Shown here: piece by piece, positions 57,832 to 64,000 of the stretch
Numbering within the stretch: position 1 is the stretch's first letter
Layout: the number at the start of each line of letters is the position of its first letter
From: Brevibacillus laterosporus DSM 25
GTDB taxonomy: Bacteria > Bacillota > Bacilli > Brevibacillales > Brevibacillaceae
Direction: 5' to 3'
NCBI RefSeq assembly: GCF_002706795.1
Contig: NZ_CP017705.1
Location: 1,134,001 to 1,198,000, forward strand
Length of the DNA stretch: 64,000 bases
Notes under the pieces: model-generated
Told to the model about the DNA's origin: nothing
Database searches by the model: none
Seen by the model: only the letters and a program-made list of their open reading frames with translations
Position numbers and translations under genes: made by a program

Positions 57832-58249
57832 AACAACCATGAGTGTTTATTACAAAGGTACTGAGTACCAAGCTGAAGACGTTTACCGTAGCTCTACTAC
57901 GTTTGTCCAGTACGAGATTGTATCGTTTATGAAGATTGAAGGTCAGGACTACGTTGTGCTAAAAATTAGCGACCATGATCGACCTTCGATGCATCCGTTA
58001 AGTGAGTTGCATCAACTGGTCGATCTAAATGATCTAGCTAAGGTACCTCGTCCTAAGTACCATGTAGGAGACCAGTTCGATCACCCTATGTCTAGCCGTA
58101 CCATGAAGGTTGTCAGCATATCACCTCAGTTGTGTGGGGTGAATAACAGCTTCACCTACTTCGTTGAGGTTATCAAAGGAAACGGTACACCGTTCTACAA
58201 CGTTATGAGCGAAACCTTCCTCGACAAATGTGTTAGGGATAAGTTCTGA
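57824..58249 (+). CDS. hypothetical protein
   Basis: 141 residues from the ATG at 57824 (AAGGAG 13 bases upstream); an upstream open frame to 57632 is discarded because it overlaps the previous gene and lacks a site. It is beta-rich with two similar halves (YKGTEYQAEDVYRSSTTFVQ and a later VGDQFDHPMSSRTMKVVS), perhaps a double small barrel. Confidence 0.58.
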   Translation: MAKTTMSVYYKGTEYQAEDVYRSSTTFVQYEIVSFMKIEGQDYVVLKISDHDRPSMHPLSELHQLVDLNDLAKVPRPKYHVGDQFDHPMSSRTMKVVSISPQLCGVNNSFTYFVEVIKGNGTPFYNVMSETFLDKCVRDKF

Positions 58250-58545
58250 TGGGTGAGATCGCTGATTACTACTACGAGCAAGCCATGATGGATGCTTATT
58301 TCGATCAACCTGATGACCCAATGGATGAACTAATGGCTGTACAGGAAGATGAATTGATTAGGAGGATACGCATACTCTACCGAGCTTCCAAAGAGCTTTC
58401 AGGACAAATGGACGGGTTTGACAGACTCGTACAAAGTATCTGTAACCACCACCAACTAGTTGGTTACATCACTCATAAGCAGAAGTTATCGCTCTGTAAA
58501 TACATCATCTACTATCCGAGGAGGATTCACCCATGCCTAAAGTAA
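58249..58545 (+). CDS. acidic helical protein, unknown
   Basis: 98 residues; the ATG overlaps the previous stop (TGATG). The N-terminus is acidic (MMDAYFDQPDDPMDELM) and the remainder helical and basic. Confidence 0.55.
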   Translation: MGEIADYYYEQAMMDAYFDQPDDPMDELMAVQEDELIRRIRILYRASKELSGQMDGFDRLVQSICNHHQLVGYITHKQKLSLCKYIIYYPRRIHPCLK

Positions 58546-58760
58546 CCGAAGTGTACGTTGAAGCAACATTCACTAAATCTCTACCTAATTATCAAAACTA
58601 CAAGCCGACAGCGGGTGTTCGTATGGTACCTGCGAAGGGCGAAACCACGGAGGAAGTATTCTCCTTTGGGTGGGGTTTGGTTCATGATGAAATCGCTGAG
58701 CAGTTGAAGGCGTTTGATGACAAGCTACAGTATGGTACTTCTAAAGGTCTTGGTAAGTAA
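58533..58760 (+). CDS. 75-residue protein, unknown
   Basis: GAGGAGG seven bases before the ATG; the gene overlaps the previous one by 13 bases. Small alpha/beta pattern; no family. Confidence 0.55.
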   Translation: MPKVTEVYVEATFTKSLPNYQNYKPTAGVRMVPAKGETTEEVFSFGWGLVHDEIAEQLKAFDDKLQYGTSKGLGK

Positions 58761-58783
58761 GCAAATAAAGGGGGAGCCATTTT

Positions 58784-59614
58784 ATGATTAAATTGAACGG
58801 TACCCCCCTCAACTTCAAAGTCTTCCCTAACGGGGAGACTTTGGTTGACGGGGAACAAATTATCGAACTTCTTAAATTCAAATCAAGAGAGGTAGAAGTT
58901 GAAGTAACTCTCAAGTATGAGAACGATAGCGATCTTCTGAAGCTCCTGTTCGTTAAATCATTCTTGGATAGCTATTATTTCACAACCAACCTAACTATCG
59001 CGTACATGCCTTACAGCAGGATGGATAGGGTAGAAGGGAACTCTGTGTTTACCTTAAAGTATGTAGCCAATATGATTAACGGCATGAATTTTGAGTATGT
59101 CACGGTGATCGAGCCGCACTCGGACGTGACTATGGCTCTCCTTGATCGTAGTGTAGCACTCTACCCTACAACCAGGTTGCTACACGAAGTCATGGCAGAC
59201 CTGAACTTCGACATTGAAAAGGATTACCTATTCTTCCCCGATCAGGGTGCTCAGAAGCGGTATGGCAAGCACTTCACCAAGTTTAAGCAACTGGTAGGGT
59301 TTAAAGAGCGTGACTTCAAGACAGGGCAGATTGACAAACTCCAATTGGTTGGCTCTGTCGAAGGTAAAGGATTCAAGGCTATTATTGTTGATGACCTTTG
59401 CTCCTACGGTAACACCTTCATCCGTAGTTCTAACGCTCTCCGTGATGTCGGCGCGGATAAGGTATACCTCCTAGTTACCCACGCTGAGGACTCCATTTTC
59501 AAGGGCAGTGTGTTCACATCCGATCTGATCGACAAGGTGTACACCACCAACACACTGCTAATCGAAATCCCTGAGGTTTGGGAGAGCAGTATCCAAGTAA
59601 CGGAGATGATCTAG
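58784..59614 (+). CDS. prs: ribose-phosphate pyrophosphokinase (PRPP synthase)
   Basis: 276 residues, a little shorter than bacterial Prs (about 310). The N-terminal domain keeps AYMPYSRMDR (the ATP-side YxxYxRxDR motif) and IEPHSD; the C-terminal domain has the PRPP-binding loop IIVDDLCSYGNTF (about 201-213). It makes PRPP from ribose-5-phosphate and ATP. In phages it is commonly paired with nicotinamide phosphoribosyltransferase, as here. AAGGGGGAG precedes the ATG. Confidence 0.9.
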   Translation: MIKLNGTPLNFKVFPNGETLVDGEQIIELLKFKSREVEVEVTLKYENDSDLLKLLFVKSFLDSYYFTTNLTIAYMPYSRMDRVEGNSVFTLKYVANMINGMNFEYVTVIEPHSDVTMALLDRSVALYPTTRLLHEVMADLNFDIEKDYLFFPDQGAQKRYGKHFTKFKQLVGFKERDFKTGQIDKLQLVGSVEGKGFKAIIVDDLCSYGNTFIRSSNALRDVGADKVYLLVTHAEDSIFKGSVFTSDLIDKVYTTNTLLIEIPEVWESSIQVTEMI

Positions 59615-60021
59615 TGGCTGACTTCTTCCTAGACCAGTACAACGTAGTTCAGCGTCTTCTGAAGGAATGGCGTGAGCATGGCAAGATAATTATAGCCTAC
59701 GACTTCGATGACACCGTATTCGACTTCCATAAGCGAGGGGATAAGTACAATGACGTGATCTCGCTCCTTCAACGGTGCAAACGTGCAGGTGCCCACTTCA
59801 TCGTGTTTACCTGCTGTCATGAAGGTCAGTACGATGACATCCGTGAGTACCTTCACGAGAATCTTATTCCTTACGACAAGATCAATGAGAACATGGACTT
59901 CACCCCGTTTGGTGGTCGCAAGGTATACTACAACATCCTGCTTGACGACAGAGCAGGTTTGCACTCGTCTTATTACGCACTGCTTGAAGCAGTATCCCAA
60001 ATCGAAAAGGGGCTTACCTAA
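59614..60021 (+). CDS. HAD-superfamily phosphatase
   Basis: 135 residues from GTG (59614-59616), overlapping the prs stop, with GGAG eight bases upstream. AYDFDDTVFDF (about 28-38) is the catalytic DxD motif, FTCC the motif II position, and LLDDRAG the acidic motif. Placed between PRPP synthase and NMN synthase, it may act on a nucleotide or sugar phosphate of this pathway; the substrate is inference. Confidence 0.75.
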   Translation: MADFFLDQYNVVQRLLKEWREHGKIIIAYDFDDTVFDFHKRGDKYNDVISLLQRCKRAGAHFIVFTCCHEGQYDDIREYLHENLIPYDKINENMDFTPFGGRKVYYNILLDDRAGLHSSYYALLEAVSQIEKGLT

Positions 60022-60022
60022 T

Positions 60023-61513
60023 ATGTCTACGACCAATAACTTCCCGCCTGAACTCATGTGTGACTTCTATAAACTGTCTCACCCCGAGCAGTACCCTGAA
60101 GGAACAGAGTATGTGTTCTCCACATGGACTCCTCGTGGTAGCCGCAATCCAGGTATCAATAAAGTTGTGGTGTTCGGGGTACAGGGATTCATTAAGGACT
60201 TCTTGATTAACTACTTCAATGACAACTTCTTCGCCCGCCCGAAGGAAGCTGTGATCGCTGAGTATGTTCGCTTTATTCGTCATACATTAGGTCACACAAA
60301 TCCTGACTGTTCACGTATAGCCGCTCTCCATGACCTAGGATACCTGCCGCTGAAGATCAAAGCCTTGAAAGAAGGTAGTCGCGCTGAGATACGAGTTCCA
60401 GTAGTTACAGTAGAGAACACTTTACCAGAGTTCTACTGGCTTACAAACTTCATCGAAACAGTTATGTCCTGCGAAGTTTGGATGCCGTCAACGAGTGCTA
60501 CGATTGCCTTCCAATACCTTGAGATTCTGACTAAGTATGCAAAATTGACAGGGGGCGACCTGAACGCTGTACAATTCCAAGGTCATGATTTCTCTATGCG
60601 TGGTATGGCAGGTCGTTCAGCGGCGGCTTCAAGCGGTGCAGGTCATCTTCTATCCTTTAGTGGTACGGACACCTGCCCCGCTATCGGCTATCTTGAGAAG
60701 TACTATAACGCAGACATCGAGAAGGAATTAGTGGGAACCTCTATTCCTGCTACCGAACACGCTGTAATGTGTGCCAATGGGCAGGATGAAAAGACTGTAA
60801 TTAAACGATTGATTACAGAGGTATATCCCGAAGGATTCGCGTCTATCGTTTGTGATACGTGGGACTTCTGGCATGTTGTGGGAGAGGTTATCCCTTCCCT
60901 TAAAAAAGAGATCATGGGTCGTGACGGTAGAGTGGTTATTCGCCCTGACTCAGGAGACCCTGTTCTTATCCTATGTGGTGACCCTGATGCGGAGGATGAG
61001 ATCGTTCGCAAGGGATTGATCGAAGTACTATGGGATACCTTCAATGGCTCGTTAACACCTAGGGGGTACAAACAGCTCGACCCTCATATTGGAGCTATCT
61101 ACGGAGACTCCATTACTCTCGACCGCGCTGAGGAAATCAGTAAGCTTCTAATGGCAAAGGGGTTTGCTTCTACAAACGTAGTGTTTGGAATCGGTTCTTT
61201 CACCTACCAATACAACACCCGTGACACATTCATGTATGCTATGAAAGCCACTCAAGTAGTTATTAACGGTCAGGAACAGCTAATCTACAAAGACCCTAAG
61301 ACAGACAGTGGCATTAAGAAATCCCAAAGAGGTTTGGTCGCTGTAATGTCTGACGGTAACGGTGGTTTCAAGTATGTTGACGGAATGTTCCGTGAGGATT
61401 ATAACGAGATCGCGCACCTCGATCAGCTCGAAGTAGTGTTCCTTGACGGTAAGTTGCTTCGTGACGAGAGCTTAGGAGAGATTCGCGCGAGACTCCAAAG
61501 CCAGATTGTATAG
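60023..61513 (+). CDS. nadV: nicotinamide phosphoribosyltransferase
   Basis: 496 residues from the ATG at 60023. Recognisable parts include LMCDFYKLSHPEQYPEGTEY, FQGHDFSMRGMAG, GTDTCPAIGYL, VCDTWDFWHV, RPDSGDP (PRPP and phosphate contacts) and IYGDSIT, all characteristic of NAMPT/NadV. The enzyme joins nicotinamide and PRPP to give NMN, one step from NAD. With prs directly upstream it forms a short NAD salvage route; an NMN adenylyltransferase is not in this window. Confidence 0.93.
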   Translation: MSTTNNFPPELMCDFYKLSHPEQYPEGTEYVFSTWTPRGSRNPGINKVVVFGVQGFIKDFLINYFNDNFFARPKEAVIAEYVRFIRHTLGHTNPDCSRIAALHDLGYLPLKIKALKEGSRAEIRVPVVTVENTLPEFYWLTNFIETVMSCEVWMPSTSATIAFQYLEILTKYAKLTGGDLNAVQFQGHDFSMRGMAGRSAAASSGAGHLLSFSGTDTCPAIGYLEKYYNADIEKELVGTSIPATEHAVMCANGQDEKTVIKRLITEVYPEGFASIVCDTWDFWHVVGEVIPSLKKEIMGRDGRVVIRPDSGDPVLILCGDPDAEDEIVRKGLIEVLWDTFNGSLTPRGYKQLDPHIGAIYGDSITLDRAEEISKLLMAKGFASTNVVFGIGSFTYQYNTRDTFMYAMKATQVVINGQEQLIYKDPKTDSGIKKSQRGLVAVMSDGNGGFKYVDGMFREDYNEIAHLDQLEVVFLDGKLLRDESLGEIRARLQSQIV

Positions 61514-61524
61514 ATTATTCCGAG

Positions 61525-61556
61525 AGGAAGTGGGTACTCCACTTCCTTTTTCTTTT
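61525..61556 (+). terminator. intrinsic terminator after nadV
   Basis: AGGAAGTGG and CCACTTCCT pair around GTACT, followed by TTTTCTTTT. Confidence 0.88.
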
Positions 61557-61605
61557 GGGCAAGTGTATACTATTTCGTATAAACTCCTTGGAAGGGTCGA
61601 AATCA

Positions 61606-61683
61606 GTGTCAGTCGGGGAACCGATCAGTAAAATTGTTGAGGATGACGTTAACGAAAATAAACCGATTGGAAGTAATTCCTAA
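61606..61683 (+). CDS. 25-residue peptide, doubtful
   Basis: GTG at 61606 with GGAAGGG nine bases upstream, preceded by TTCGTATAAAC, which looks like the -10 half of the ECF-like promoter but lacks the AAC half. Acidic peptide MSVGEPISKIVEDDVNE... Coding status is uncertain. Confidence 0.3.
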   Translation: MSVGEPISKIVEDDVNENKPIGSNS

Positions 61684-61762
61684 TCTCTCATAAGGCTAAG
61701 TCAAAACGATTCCCCTTCAAGATAGGAAATTCGTGAAACCAGGAAAAGTTGAGGTGTCTAAT

Positions 61763-62317
61763 ATGTACGAGAACATCATGCCATATGAGGAATTTATGAA
61801 GATTGAGCCACAAGAAAAACGTGCTCAAGTACTGCAAGGGTGGAGAGACAAGTTCAACAACGCTACGATTGAGCGCACCTGGGGAATGAAAACCCATCAG
61901 TACTACAAGGTAGTTAAAGAACATGGTCTGAAAACGGCTGTTCCAGGTAATGCAAAAAGTAAACAACAGTCAATAGGTGCCAATAGCGTCCAACGTCAGA
62001 ACAAAAGTAACGTGGTAACACTAAACAACGAGGGATTAGGAATAAGCTATGCAGGGGAGTTTAATGTAACTGACCTCGAAGCTAAGTTCAAGAAAATCGT
62101 TGGGTTCTTGGAAGATGAGGGTGGTGAATTCTCCGTAAACATCTCGGTGTTTGAGAGCATTGCCCCTGAGCAATCATCAGAGGGCATCAAGATCAACTAC
62201 AATGGAACATTCAGTGGAGATGAGCTGTTGGCTCGTTTCAACAAGATCAGTAGCTTCTTGAAAGACGAGCAAGGGAAGTTCAATGTACGTATCCTAGTTA
62301 AAGAAGAATTGGCTTAA
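61763..62317 (+). CDS. DNA-binding-like protein with a duplicated C-terminal motif
   Basis: 184 residues from the ATG at 61763 (GAGGTG eight bases upstream). The N-terminal 55 residues look like a helical DNA-binding region (YEEFMKIEPQEKRAQVLQGW). Two tandem repeats follow: about 92-130 (GISYAGEFNVTDLEAKFKKI) and 141-180 (IKINYNGTFSGDELLARFNK). This arrangement recurs in Firmicutes phage proteins of unknown role. Confidence 0.6.
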   Translation: MYENIMPYEEFMKIEPQEKRAQVLQGWRDKFNNATIERTWGMKTHQYYKVVKEHGLKTAVPGNAKSKQQSIGANSVQRQNKSNVVTLNNEGLGISYAGEFNVTDLEAKFKKIVGFLEDEGGEFSVNISVFESIAPEQSSEGIKINYNGTFSGDELLARFNKISSFLKDEQGKFNVRILVKEELA

Positions 62318-62323
62318 AAACTA

Positions 62324-62359
62324 AGAGGAGAGGGGTATCTATCCCTCTCCTCTTTATTA
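62324..62359. terminator. bidirectional terminator between converging genes
   Basis: AGAGGAGAGGG and CCCTCTCCTCT form a perfect 11-base stem, flanked by TTTATTATTT on one side and AAGCC/TTTAAG on the other. Confidence 0.8.
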
Positions 62360-62566
62360 TTTGTCGTCAAGATAGCCTTTACTCTCAGTCACGGGGTTAT
62401 TAAGAACACCCAGTGTGACAAGAATCTCTAACCCTCGCTGAATGTAAGTTTCGATCTCAGCTCTCACTGGTATATCTACCACACCTGTAAAGATCAAGAT
62501 GTCCAAGACGAGGGCGACAATAGCAACCAGTGTAGGAACGTTCCTCAAACGCTTCATAATGTCCAT
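62357..62566 (-). CDS. small phage holin (phi LC3-like)
   Basis: 69 residues with one membrane helix (VAIVALVLDILIFTGV) and a C-terminal NPVTESKGYLDDK. The NPTT(x)GLSDS-like ending fits phi LC3-family holins. It lies directly downstream of the amidase. GGGGAG precedes the ATG. Confidence 0.7.
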   Translation of the reverse strand: MDIMKRLRNVPTLVAIVALVLDILIFTGVVDIPVRAEIETYIQRGLEILVTLGVLNNPVTESKGYLDDK

Positions 62567-62588
62567 TGTGTTTAACTCCCCTCATGTC

Positions 62589-63353
62589 CTAGGAGGCTTT
62601 CTTCCGTCTACGCTCATCTATAATCACTTTCAGCAAGATCAACTCCCCGTAAGTTAGCTTCTTCTTACGAACCTTCTCAACCCACTCCCAGTCTATGATG
62701 ATCTTATCGTTGTAGGCATCACCAACATACTGATCAAGTTCACCCCACGCCCAGTTATCATATTCCAGTACTTTGTTCACTTGGTCTTCCTCCTCCACAG
62801 GTTTTGGCGGGTTCAACTTATTGTTAACCGCCTCTTTGAATCTTTCAAACTCGCTAGGCTTCCTAACCCAAGGCAACGGGCAGTCCTTCCACCCTACAAC
62901 ACCCTTATGAGTGAATATCACATTAGGGAACCCACGCTCTTTAATCAAATACACCACAAGGTCTACAGCATTATTGAACGTGTCTTCGTGGATGCTACCG
63001 TCCTTCTCAATACACATCTCAATTCCCACCGTGCTGTTGTTAGGGTAGCTCCCGAGCCTTGCCAGAGCTTCCTCGGTGTAAGTCTCACTACCACAATGGT
63101 AAGCAAGCTCATCATCAGGGATGCTATTGTAGATCGAGGTTCGGTCAACAGAGTATTGAGCACTTGCGTAACGATCTTTTATATTATCGTTTGGGTTCTG
63201 ATTAGCAAGCCCCTTAAAGTGATTGCTGATATTCTTTGCAGGTGCTCCTGGTGAAGCCGTATAGTGCATCACAATACCCTTCTTGGATTTTAGCTTCTTG
63301 CCTACCCTACTGAAAGGGTTAATCGGTAGGTAATCTTTCGTAATAGGTAACAT
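62589..63353 (-). CDS. N-acetylmuramoyl-L-alanine amidase endolysin
   Basis: 254 residues. The catalytic domain (about 1-170) is amidase type 2: VMHYTASPG (H30), GIEMCIE (E112), FTHKGV (H149) and WKDCP (C158/D157). After a Pro-rich linker the C-terminal 80 residues (Trp- and Lys-rich) probably bind the cell wall. It cuts the bond between MurNAc and the stem peptide to lyse the host. Confidence 0.88.
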   Translation of the reverse strand: MLPITKDYLPINPFSRVGKKLKSKKGIVMHYTASPGAPAKNISNHFKGLANQNPNDNIKDRYASAQYSVDRTSIYNSIPDDELAYHCGSETYTEEALARLGSYPNNSTVGIEMCIEKDGSIHEDTFNNAVDLVVYLIKERGFPNVIFTHKGVVGWKDCPLPWVRKPSEFERFKEAVNNKLNPPKPVEEEDQVNKVLEYDNWAWGELDQYVGDAYNDKIIIDWEWVEKVRKKKLTYGELILLKVIIDERRRKKAS

Positions 63354-63354
63354 G

Positions 63355-63786
63355 TTAACCCTCCTTACTTTTGTTTTTGCTTATGTCTTCTTCTTCCCCA
63401 CGTAGTTTAATCAGTGCAGACGTAATGAACTGAGGAACAGGAAGACCCATCTTGCCAAGATTCTCAAAGATACTGATTCCCTCTGTACCGATAACGAACA
63501 TGAGCATCGTGTTTCGCATGAAGCCATTTGTGTTTCCTGCTACTACATCAAGTTGGTGGGCAACGATGATGAAGACAAGGGTAAGGGATTTTCGGATAAG
63601 ACCCCACCACCCAACTCGGCTCGAAAGCTCTTTTTTGTACCACGCTGAAATTACTCCTGTTATGTAGTCCAGTCCTATAAAAATAGTTACAGCGATAAAC
63701 AGACGGTCGATACCACCGACCAAGTAGACCAAAGAGGATAGTGCCCACCCGAAAATTGCTGTAAGAGCAACGTCCCACTTATGCAC
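63355..63786 (-). CDS. phage holin (holin 4 family)
   Basis: 143 residues from GTG. Three to four hydrophobic segments with FIGLDYITGVISAW (the characteristic LDxxTG motif), GxxGLxRK-like GWWGLIRKSL and EGISIFENLGKMGLPVP identify the toxin secretion/lysis holin family. It lies one base upstream of the amidase gene. Confidence 0.88.
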   Translation of the reverse strand: MHKWDVALTAIFGWALSSLVYLVGGIDRLFIAVTIFIGLDYITGVISAWYKKELSSRVGWWGLIRKSLTLVFIIVAHQLDVVAGNTNGFMRNTMLMFVIGTEGISIFENLGKMGLPVPQFITSALIKLRGEEEDISKNKSKEG

Positions 63787-63855
63787 CCCCTATACCCCCT
63801 CTCTAAAACCCTCTCTTAGATAGAGTAGACGGAATAGGGATACAGCTCTCACAAA

Positions 63856-63894
63856 GCAAAGAAAAAGAGACCAGGATTTACCTGATCTCTTTTT
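63856..63894 (-). terminator. terminator upstream of the lysis genes
   Basis: AAAAAGAGATCAGG and CCTGGTCTCTTTTT pair with one mismatch and are followed on the minus strand by T-rich sequence; it can work in both directions. Confidence 0.75.
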
Positions 63895-63906
63895 CAATAA
63901 TTTACA

Positions 63907-63942
63907 TTATTCGTTGTAAACCATCTTAGGAGCAGTACTCAT
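63907..63942 (-). CDS. 11-codon peptide, doubtful
   Basis: MSTAPKMVYNE, with GAGGAGGAA six bases before an ATG that overlaps the previous stop (ATGA). The ribosome site is strong but the frame is tiny. Confidence 0.25.
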   Translation of the reverse strand: MSTAPKMVYNE

Positions 63943-64000
63943 ACGTATTCCTCCTCAGGATGCTCAAGATCGAACTGTTTCAACTTCTCAAGTCTCTTGA
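63939..64000 (-). CDS. C-terminal end of a protein cut by the right edge
   Basis: Only the last 19 or 20 residues are visible (KRLEKLKQFDLEHPEEEYV). An XkdX-like or tail-fibre accessory protein often precedes the holin, but this cannot be judged from the fragment. Confidence 0.5.
   Translation of the reverse strand, partial: KRLEKLKQFDLEHPEEEYV

Noticed and set aside
59629-60057. 142-codon open frame on the minus strand
   Set aside because: Opposite the HAD phosphatase gene, whose motifs and coupling to prs are clear.
61575-61592. Eighth ECF-like promoter before the small peptide at 61606
   Set aside because: TTCGTATA is present but no AAC element lies 16 bases upstream.
1-64000. Temperate phage call based on an integrase or attachment site
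   Set aside because: No recombinase, CI-type repressor/Cro pair or att-like repeat is visible here; the regulators and Spo0E-like gene hint at a lifestyle switch but do not prove lysogeny.

Overview
The window is a 64 kb piece of a large tailed (siphovirus-type) phage or prophage genome of a Gram-positive, endospore-forming host. The evidence is a complete head and tail morphogenesis block, AGGAGG-type ribosome binding sites throughout, two holins with an amidase, a Spo0E-like sporulation phosphatase and S-layer homology (SLH) domains. SLH domains in two tail proteins and in one secreted protein point to an S-layer-bearing host such as Brevibacillus or Paenibacillus. That host assignment is inference. 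No integrase is present, so lysogeny cannot be decided from this window.

Layout. Positions 1-30.3 kb, minus strand: reading from 30 kb leftwards come the small terminase, thymidine kinase, large terminase, a metallophosphoesterase, portal, prohead protease/scaffold, capsid decoration, major capsid, head-tail connectors, tail tube, tail chaperones joined by a -1 frameshift, a 2737-residue tape measure, two SLH-bearing tail proteins, a two-enzyme tail lysin and further tail-tip proteins. Several intrinsic terminators sit between these genes. Positions 30.4-33 kb, plus strand: small zinc-ribbon proteins, an SPFH/band 7 membrane protein, one tRNA plus two tRNA-like sequences, and a coiled-coil protein. 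Positions 33.2-39.1 kb, minus strand: an AT-richer accessory island with two HTH-TPR regulators, a peptide-pheromone precursor placed directly after one of them, a Spo0E-like phosphatase, a secreted metalloprotease and other exported proteins. Positions 39.3-40.4 kb: a secreted SLH protein and a membrane protein. Positions 40.4-42.6 kb are mostly non-coding and rich in hairpins and repeats. Positions 42.6-62.3 kb, plus strand: many small phage proteins without assigned function, a SNF2-type helicase, and a PRPP synthase / HAD phosphatase / nicotinamide phosphoribosyltransferase cluster. Positions 62.3-64 kb, minus strand: lysis genes.

Regulation. Seven sites share CTTAAC (or a close match), exactly 16 bases, then CGTATA. 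This resembles ECF sigma-factor promoters such as Bacillus sigma-W. Most lie directly before a transcription unit that ends in a clear terminator. Many intergenic gaps between 42.8 and 51.3 kb carry related leader elements whose stems differ in sequence but still pair.

How it may work together (inference). The 37-39 kb regulator and peptide look like an RRNPP quorum-sensing pair that could link phage decisions to cell density and, with the Spo0E-like protein, to host sporulation. A secreted protease next door could mature the peptide. SLH domains may attach virions to the cell-wall polymer that anchors the host S-layer, and the secreted SLH protein could mask that polymer. The PRPP/NMN genes may rebuild NAD depleted by host defence.
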